Of a stretch of DNA of 64,000 nucleotides, positions 59,120-64,000 are shown one piece after another. Position numbers and translations under genes: made by a program. The stretch covers positions 2,666,001-2,730,000 of the forward strand of contig NZ_CP151633.1 in assembly GCF_038397715.1 (NCBI RefSeq), given 5' to 3'. The stretch comes from Microbacterium sp. LWO14-1.2. Lineage in GTDB: Bacteria > Actinomycetota > Actinomycetes > Actinomycetales > Microbacteriaceae. The notes under the pieces are model-generated. The model had not been told where the DNA came from. It saw nothing but the letters and a program-made list of their open reading frames with translations, and made no database searches. Each line of letters begins with the position of its first letter. Within the stretch, counting starts at the first letter, position 1.

Positions 59120-60453
59120 CCCAGCTCTTCGCGCTGCACAGCGCGTACGCGCTCGCGACGGCGGCGGCAGCGATCGACGGCGGGCTGCTCGGTGACGGCG
59201 GCGACCGCGTCCTCGTGCCGTTCGTGTCGTCGCGCGTGCCGGAGACCACCGTCGGCATCGGGGCCGACCCGTCGCTCGCGCGTCTGCGCACCCGCTTCGA
59301 CCGGGTCGAGGACCTCGACGCGCTGTTGGGGCCGCTGCACCCGAGTTCGTGGGCCCCCGAGCCGGCCGATCTCGTCGTGCTCGAGCGGCTGATCACGCGG
59401 GCGTGGGATCTCGGCGACGATCTGGAGCTCTTCGTGCAGAGCCCGCAGGTCGCCCCGGCGCTGACCCTCATGAGTCTGTTCCCCCGGGCGAGGATCACGA
59501 TCGTGGGCGACGGGCTCATGACCTACTCGCCGATGCGGATCAGGCTCCCGCACACGATCGCAGCGCGGATCGGCCGCGTCGTGCACGCCGACGTCGTGGA
59601 GGGAGTCACGCCTCTCGTCGGCTCTCCTGGCGCGGAGCTCGTGCCCGTGCCGCCCGCGCTGTTCCGGCAGGCGCTGCTCGAGGCGTCCCCGGGGGAGGAC
59701 CCGCCGCTCGGCGACGGACCGGTCGTGCTCGTGCTCGGCCAGTATCTCGCCGCCCTCGGCCTCGTGTCCGACAGCGAGGAGGTCGCGCTGCAGCGCGACA
59801 TGATCGACCTCGCCGCGAACCGGCACGCGCAGCGCATCGTCTTCAAACCGCACCCCTCGGCGCCGCCGCGCGTGACCGACGCGCTGCGCGAACGAGCCGG
59901 GCTCCACGGGCTCGACCTCGTCGAGTACCGCGGCCCGCTCTCGGCCGAGGTGCTCGCGGAGCGGCTCGACGCGCAGGCCGTGATCGCCGGCTTCTCGACG
60001 GCCCTGCCCACCGTGCGCGCCCTCTTCGACCGCGACATCGACGCGGTTGGCACGGACGCCGTGCTGCGCCGCCTCACCCCGTTCGAGAACAGCAACCGCA
60101 TCCCGGCGACCATCGTCGACGTGCTCACGCGCCACGACTCGGCCTACCGGGAGCCCGCGCAGCTGCAGCTGCTGATCGATGCCGTGGGCTATGCGATGCA
60201 GCCGATCGTGGCCGCGCATCTGCGTCCGCGCGCAGAGGCGTTGCTGCGCAGCATCCGGCCCGCCGACCGCGACCGTTACTTCTCGCCGCAGCGACTCGCC
60301 GAGCTGCGGCTGCCGGGGGCTCCGGCGCCGACCCTGACCGACCGCGCGCTGCGCCCCGCCGGCGGGATCGGGCGCGTGGAGGAGCTGCGGCTCACCGCGC
60401 TCGGCGCGCGACGCCGCATCAGACGGGCGTGGCGCGCCCTGAGAGGACGATGA
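59116..60453 (+). CDS. Alpha-2,8-polysialyltransferase-like glycosyltransferase
   Basis: 445 residues, no signal peptide. Landmarks include LFALHSAYALATAAAAIDGG, ITIVGDGLMTYSPMR and the conserved HP motif in VFKPHPSAPPR (about residues 243-250), used by bacterial polysialyltransferases and related GT-B enzymes to hold CMP-sugars. With the NeuA/NeuB-type genes that follow, it probably polymerises or caps a nonulosonic-acid polymer. The linkage type is inferred. The ATG at 59116 overlaps the preceding stop, and its own stop overlaps the next start. Confidence 0.8.
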   Translation: MTQLFALHSAYALATAAAAIDGGLLGDGGDRVLVPFVSSRVPETTVGIGADPSLARLRTRFDRVEDLDALLGPLHPSSWAPEPADLVVLERLITRAWDLGDDLELFVQSPQVAPALTLMSLFPRARITIVGDGLMTYSPMRIRLPHTIAARIGRVVHADVVEGVTPLVGSPGAELVPVPPALFRQALLEASPGEDPPLGDGPVVLVLGQYLAALGLVSDSEEVALQRDMIDLAANRHAQRIVFKPHPSAPPRVTDALRERAGLHGLDLVEYRGPLSAEVLAERLDAQAVIAGFSTALPTVRALFDRDIDAVGTDAVLRRLTPFENSNRIPATIVDVLTRHDSAYREPAQLQLLIDAVGYAMQPIVAAHLRPRAEALLRSIRPADRDRYFSPQRLAELRLPGAPAPTLTDRALRPAGGIGRVEELRLTALGARRRIRRAWRALRGR

Positions 60454-61619
60454 CGATGGACTCCCCGACGGCAACCCGCACGGTCGCGATCATCCCCGCC
60501 CGAGGCGGGTCGAAGGGCGTGCCCCGCAAGAACGTGCAGCGCGTGGGCGGAGTGCCGCTCATCGCACGCGCGGTGCGGTCGGCGCTCGCCGCCGACGGGA
60601 TCGACCTCGTCGCGGTCACGACCGACGACGCAGAGATCGCGGCGGTAGCCGCTGCCGCGGGCGCGCTCGTGGTGCGGAGACCCGACGAGCTCTCGGGCGA
60701 CACCGCCTCATCCGAGAGCGCGATCCTGCACGCACTCGACGAGATCGAGGCCGTCGGGGAGCCGGTCGACGTCGTCGCCTTCCTGCAGGCGACATCGCCC
60801 TTCATCCCCTCGGCGGCGCTCGCCGAGGCCGTGCGCGAGGTGCGCGAGGACCGTGCCGACAGCGTGTTCTCGGCCTTCGAGACCTACGGCTTCCTCTGGG
60901 GACGCACGGGTGACGACGCCGCGGTCGCGCTCAACCACGAGGCGGGCCACCGTCCGCGGAGGCAGGACCGCGACCCCCACTACCTCGAGACGGGCGCGTT
61001 CTACGTCTTCCGCGCGGACGGATTCCGCGAAGCGCAGCACCGGTTCTTCGGACGCATCCGCATCGCCGAGGTGCCCGAGTGGTCGGCGATCGAGATCGAC
61101 GACCGGCATCAGCTCGAGATCGCCAGGGCGCTCGCCCCACTGCACGGGACGCCGGAGCGCATCCCCGTGCGCGCAGTCGTCACCGACTTCGACGGCGTGC
61201 ACACCGACGACACCGCGAGCGTCGACGCCGACGGGGTCGAGCGGGTACGCGTGAGCCGCGAGGACGGGATGGGGGTGTCGCTGCTGCGCGCGGCCGGCGT
61301 CCCGATGCTCATCCTCTCCACCGAGGTCAATGCGGTCGTGCGTGCCAGGGCCGAGAAGCTCAGGGTGCCCGTGCTGCACGGCATCGACGACAAGGAGTCG
61401 GCGCTGCGCGGGTGGGCGGAGGAGAACGCGATCGACCTCGACGAGATCGCCTACCTCGGGAACGACGTCAACGACCTGCCGGCGATGCGCATCGTCGGGT
61501 GGCCCATCGCGGTCGCCGACGCGCACCCGCGCGTGCGGGCCGAGGCGCGGGTCGTGCTGACGCGGCGGGGCGGTCGCGGCGCCGTGCGCGAGCTCGTCGA
61601 ACGGGTGTTGCCCGCCTGA
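60450..61619 (+). CDS. NeuA-type CMP-nonulosonate synthetase fused to a KdsC-like HAD phosphatase
   Basis: 389 residues. The N-terminal domain (about 1-228) is an acylneuraminate cytidylyltransferase: VAIIPARGGSKGVPRKN, then FLQATSPFIPS and YLETGAFYVFRADGF. The C-terminal domain (about 238-389) is a HAD hydrolase with VTDFDGVHTDD (Asp246/Asp248) and GNDVNDLPAMRIVG. The HAD part resembles NeuNAc/Kdn/KDO 9- or 8-phosphate phosphatases, so one chain could remove phosphate and activate the sugar with CTP. Vertebrate CMAS has a comparable fusion. ATGs at 60450 and 60456 are both possible. Confidence 0.87.
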   Translation: MTMDSPTATRTVAIIPARGGSKGVPRKNVQRVGGVPLIARAVRSALAADGIDLVAVTTDDAEIAAVAAAAGALVVRRPDELSGDTASSESAILHALDEIEAVGEPVDVVAFLQATSPFIPSAALAEAVREVREDRADSVFSAFETYGFLWGRTGDDAAVALNHEAGHRPRRQDRDPHYLETGAFYVFRADGFREAQHRFFGRIRIAEVPEWSAIEIDDRHQLEIARALAPLHGTPERIPVRAVVTDFDGVHTDDTASVDADGVERVRVSREDGMGVSLLRAAGVPMLILSTEVNAVVRARAEKLRVPVLHGIDDKESALRGWAEENAIDLDEIAYLGNDVNDLPAMRIVGWPIAVADAHPRVRAEARVVLTRRGGRGAVRELVERVLPA

Positions 61620-61632
61620 CGGGAGCCGGTAA

Positions 61633-61677
61633 CCCTCCTGTCGCGCGGTGTTCACCCCCGGCGCGTACTCAGGAGGG
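61633..61677 (+). promoter_or_regulatory. Stem in the neuA-neuB gap
   Basis: CCCTCCTG (61633-61640) pairs exactly with CAGGAGGG (61670-61677), and inner CGCGC/GCGCG can extend the stem. The right arm contains an AGGAGG that would otherwise look like a ribosome site; the true site (GGAGG 61695-61699) is free. It may attenuate or terminate transcription between the two genes. Confidence 0.5.
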
Positions 61678-61703
61678 AAGGCCATTCGACGACCGGAGGA
61701 ACC

Positions 61704-62576
61704 ATGACTGTCAGCATCGGATCGCACGTCATCGGAGGCGGTCGTCCCGCCTACGTCATCGCCGAGATCGGCCTCAACCACAACGGCGACGTCGACATCG
61801 CGAAGCGGCTGATCGACGTGGCGGCGAAGGCGGGTGCCGACGCGGTGAAGTTCCAGAAGCGCACCCCCGAGATCTCGACGCCCGAGCACATGCGCGACGT
61901 GATGCGCGAGACGCCGTGGGGCACCATGACCTACTTCGAGTACCGGCACCGCATCGAGTTCGGTCGTGCCGAGTACGTCGAGATCGGCGACCACGCGACG
62001 ATGCTCGGTCTCGACTGGTTCGCCTCGCCGTGGGACGTGCCGAGCGTGGAGTTCCTCGAAGACCTGAACGTGGTCGCCCACAAGGTCGCGTCAGCGAGCC
62101 TCACCGACACCGAGCTGCTCGTCGCGCTGCGCGAGACCGGCAAGCCGATCATCCTCTCCACGGGCATGTCGACCATGGAGCAGATCGACCGCGCGCTCGA
62201 CACCCTCGGCACCGACCGGGTCGTTCTGCTGCACGCCACGTCGACGTACCCGCTGGAGCCCGAAGAGGCCAACCTCCGCATGATCTCGACGCTGCGCGAT
62301 CGCTACGCCGGCGTGCCGGTGGGCTATTCGGGCCACGAGCGCGGGCTGCAGATCTCGCTCGCCGCCGTCGCGCTCGGCGCCGTCGCCGTCGAGAGGCACA
62401 TCACGCTCGACCGCACGATGTGGGGCTCCGACCACGCGGCATCCCTCGAGCCCACCGGGCTGGAGCACCTCGTGCGCGACATCCGCGTGATCGAGAAGGC
62501 CCTCGGCGACGGCGTCAAGCGCGTGTTCGACAGCGAGCGCGCTCCCATGGCCAAGCTCCGCCGCATCCCGGCATGA
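61704..62576 (+). CDS. NeuB-type nonulosonic acid synthase lacking the SAF domain
   Basis: 290 residues. The TIM barrel is complete: YVIAEIGLNHNGDVDIAKRL, then DAVKFQKRTPEIST, KVASASLTDTELL and LSTGMSTMEQI, with the conserved catalytic and metal positions of the NeuB family. The usual C-terminal antifreeze-like (SAF) domain, about 60 residues, is absent; the chain ends soon after VERHITLDRTMWGSDHAAS. It condenses a hexose or ManNAc derivative with phosphoenolpyruvate. Loss of the SAF lid may change the substrate or quaternary structure. GGAGG lies 4 nt before the ATG. Confidence 0.85.
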   Translation: MTVSIGSHVIGGGRPAYVIAEIGLNHNGDVDIAKRLIDVAAKAGADAVKFQKRTPEISTPEHMRDVMRETPWGTMTYFEYRHRIEFGRAEYVEIGDHATMLGLDWFASPWDVPSVEFLEDLNVVAHKVASASLTDTELLVALRETGKPIILSTGMSTMEQIDRALDTLGTDRVVLLHATSTYPLEPEEANLRMISTLRDRYAGVPVGYSGHERGLQISLAAVALGAVAVERHITLDRTMWGSDHAASLEPTGLEHLVRDIRVIEKALGDGVKRVFDSERAPMAKLRRIPA

Positions 62577-63985
62577 GCGCAGCCGCGGGTAGGGGCGGGG
62601 ACTCTCTCCGCGTCGTCGCGATCGCCGACGCCGACTCCTTCGTGAAGTGGGCGGCGTCGCTGCTCGGCGGTGTGGACGGCATCCGTCGCCATCTCCTCAT
62701 CGTGCGCACACCGCTCACCGCCAGCGTCGCGCAGCAGCGCACGGCCCTGGCGGGCACCGGGATGCAGGAGCGCGACGTCACACGCCTCGGTTTCGCCGCC
62801 GTGCAGGCGTGGCTCGAGGGGCAGCGCCCCGACGTGGTGCTGCTGGCGGGCCGCGGGCCGTTCGTCCGGCTCCTCGGCCGCGTGATCGATCGGCTCACCC
62901 GCCGGCCCGTGGTGGTGGCAGGGCTTCCCGGGATGGCGATCCCGGCGCAGCGCGGTGCGCTCGACTACCGCCGTCACGCCGACCTGCTCGTCGTGCACTC
63001 CCACCGCGAGGAGCGCGCGTTCGCCGAGCTCGGGCGGCTCATCGGAGTCGACGTGCCGACGGCGCTCGCGACGCTGCCCTTCGCACAGCCCCGATCTCGG
63101 ATGCTGGCGCTCGACCGGGCACGGGCGCTCGCCGCCGGCACGGCGCGGCCGGGGACCACCCTGCTCGCGGAGCGGCCGAGTGCACACGAACCCCGCGCCA
63201 AGCGCGAGCCGGCCACCGACATCGTCTTCGCGGCGCAGGCGCTCGTGCCGACCGCCCGCGAGGAGCGCGCCGAGATCACCGCGACCCTCGTGCGAGCCGC
63301 CGAAGCCGACCCCGACCGTCGCGTGGTCGTGAAGCTGCGCTCGCGGCCCGGCGAGTCCGAGACGCACGTCGAACGCGACCCCTATCTCGACCTGCTGCCC
63401 GACCGCAGGCCCGACAACCTCGTGGTGTCGTACGACTCGATGGGCGCAGCCCTGTCGACCGCAGCCGGTCTCGTGACCGTGAGCTCGACCGCGGCCGTCG
63501 AGGCGGTCGCGCTCGGCATCCCCGTCATCGCCCTCGACTCGTTCGGGGTGAGCAAGACCCTCCTCAACACGGTGTTCGTCGGCAGCGGTCTGCTCGGCGG
63601 ACGCGGCGAGGTCGTCGCGGGCAGGTTCCGGCATCCGCTCCCCGCGTGGTTGCGCGACAACTACTTCCACCCCCCGGCAGAGTCGACCTGGTGGAGCCGG
63701 GTCGAGGAGCTCGTCGCGAGGCGGCGTGCGGGCCGCCTGCCGGCCCGCACCGTGCCGGCGCCGCGCGGGGGAGCGCTGCACGAAGCATGGCATCGCGCGA
63801 GCGTGCTCGGGCGGCACGACCGCACACTCAGCGGTGCTGCCGCGTTGGCGATCGGGGTGCCCGCGACGGCGGCTCTCGGTCGGGTGCGCCGCGGACGAGT
63901 GACATCGGACGGCGGCACCTGGGCCGACGCGACGACCGACTTCACCCTCGAACCGAATCCCTTCCACGACTCGATCCGGCGCTGA
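62573..63985 (+). CDS. DUF6716 putative glycosyltransferase
   Basis: 470 residues, no signal peptide. LRVVAIADADSFVKWAASLL starts the DUF6716 pattern; later RPVVVAGLPGMAIPAQRGAL, VVVKLRSRPGESETH and LVTVSSTAAVEAVALGIPVI resemble a GT-B donor-binding lobe. It usually travels with NeuB and NeuA homologues and is taken to be a glycosyltransferase of the same polymer; this is not experimentally established to my knowledge. The ATG at 62573 overlaps the neuB stop. The gene ends 15 nt before the window edge, so the cluster may continue. Confidence 0.8.
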   Translation: MSAAAGRGGDSLRVVAIADADSFVKWAASLLGGVDGIRRHLLIVRTPLTASVAQQRTALAGTGMQERDVTRLGFAAVQAWLEGQRPDVVLLAGRGPFVRLLGRVIDRLTRRPVVVAGLPGMAIPAQRGALDYRRHADLLVVHSHREERAFAELGRLIGVDVPTALATLPFAQPRSRMLALDRARALAAGTARPGTTLLAERPSAHEPRAKREPATDIVFAAQALVPTAREERAEITATLVRAAEADPDRRVVVKLRSRPGESETHVERDPYLDLLPDRRPDNLVVSYDSMGAALSTAAGLVTVSSTAAVEAVALGIPVIALDSFGVSKTLLNTVFVGSGLLGGRGEVVAGRFRHPLPAWLRDNYFHPPAESTWWSRVEELVARRRAGRLPARTVPAPRGGALHEAWHRASVLGRHDRTLSGAAALAIGVPATAALGRVRRGRVTSDGGTWADATTDFTLEPNPFHDSIRR

Positions 63986-64000
63986 CCCGGCGCCGCCCGG

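Overview
The window is a stretch of a high-GC actinobacterial chromosome, most probably Microbacterium or a close relative in Microbacteriaceae. The evidence is the GC-rich codon usage, the many families typical of that group (DUF222/HNH, DUF7882, DUF6412, DUF6421, DUF6766, DUF4229, DUF6716), a mix of Shine-Dalgarno-led and apparently leaderless genes, and an LAXTG-type sorting signal. Species assignment is inference. I saw no rRNA, tRNA, prophage, IS element or CRISPR array. Both ends cut through the chromosome; the first gene is truncated by the window edge.

Layout. 1-5.1 kb: a truncated alpha/beta hydrolase, a TetR regulator divergent from a metallo-beta-lactamase-fold hydrolase across nested palindromes, an NCS1 permease coupled to an isochorismatase-like hydrolase, and an M18 aminopeptidase. 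5.3-10.8 kb: an 1847-residue secreted DUF11-repeat surface protein with a C-terminal LATTG sorting signal. 10.9-11.9 kb: a ykkC/guanidine-I-type riboswitch in front of an EamA exporter. 12-15 kb: a cluster of dispersed 31-nt repeats, a DUF222/HNH protein full of simple-sequence repeats, and a VOC protein. 15.1-17.2 kb: a LuxR-type response regulator divergent from an unannotated 15-residue peptide gene and a histidine kinase. A recurring CTAGACG-type motif flanks this locus, and I regard it as the best candidate for an undescribed system. 17.4-25 kb: a GntR-controlled phosphonate uptake and catabolism operon (phnD, phnC, a fused phnE, a flavin oxidoreductase, a phosphonatase-like hydrolase and a zinc dehydrogenase). 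25-28 kb: a CinA C-terminal-type amidase behind a 25-residue upstream ORF, a 42-residue membrane peptide coupled to a DUF6766 protein, an FHA protein and two divergent DUF7882 paralogues.

28-40 kb is mostly housekeeping or accessory genes: SDR, RhtA-like exporter, GNAT, a YidC paralogue with DUF6412, nitronate monooxygenase-like protein, VapBC, PurU, a class I glutamine amidotransferase, a LysR effector domain without a DNA-binding domain, a left-handed beta-helix protein, endonuclease VIII, an EI24/CysZ-like protein, a HAD phosphatase and a second GntR regulator. 40-57 kb: an Lhr helicase, DUF6157, an ABC-F protein with a long leader, an esterase, a DUF4916/NUDIX-like protein, threonine aldolase, MFS, GNAT, SDR, DUF6421 divergent from an Lrp regulator, DUF4287, MenA and DUF4229. 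58-64 kb: a tightly coupled nonulosonic (sialic-acid-like) glycan cluster with GT2, a polysialyltransferase-like protein, a NeuA-HAD fusion, a NeuB without its SAF domain, and DUF6716.

Across the window at least 15 genes have a TANNNT -10 element ending 6-7 nt before the start codon. This points to widespread leaderless transcripts and decides several start codons. Two families of extragenic repeats (a 31-nt element and a TTCTGCGGCC hairpin element) sit between genes, and one supplies a stop codon.
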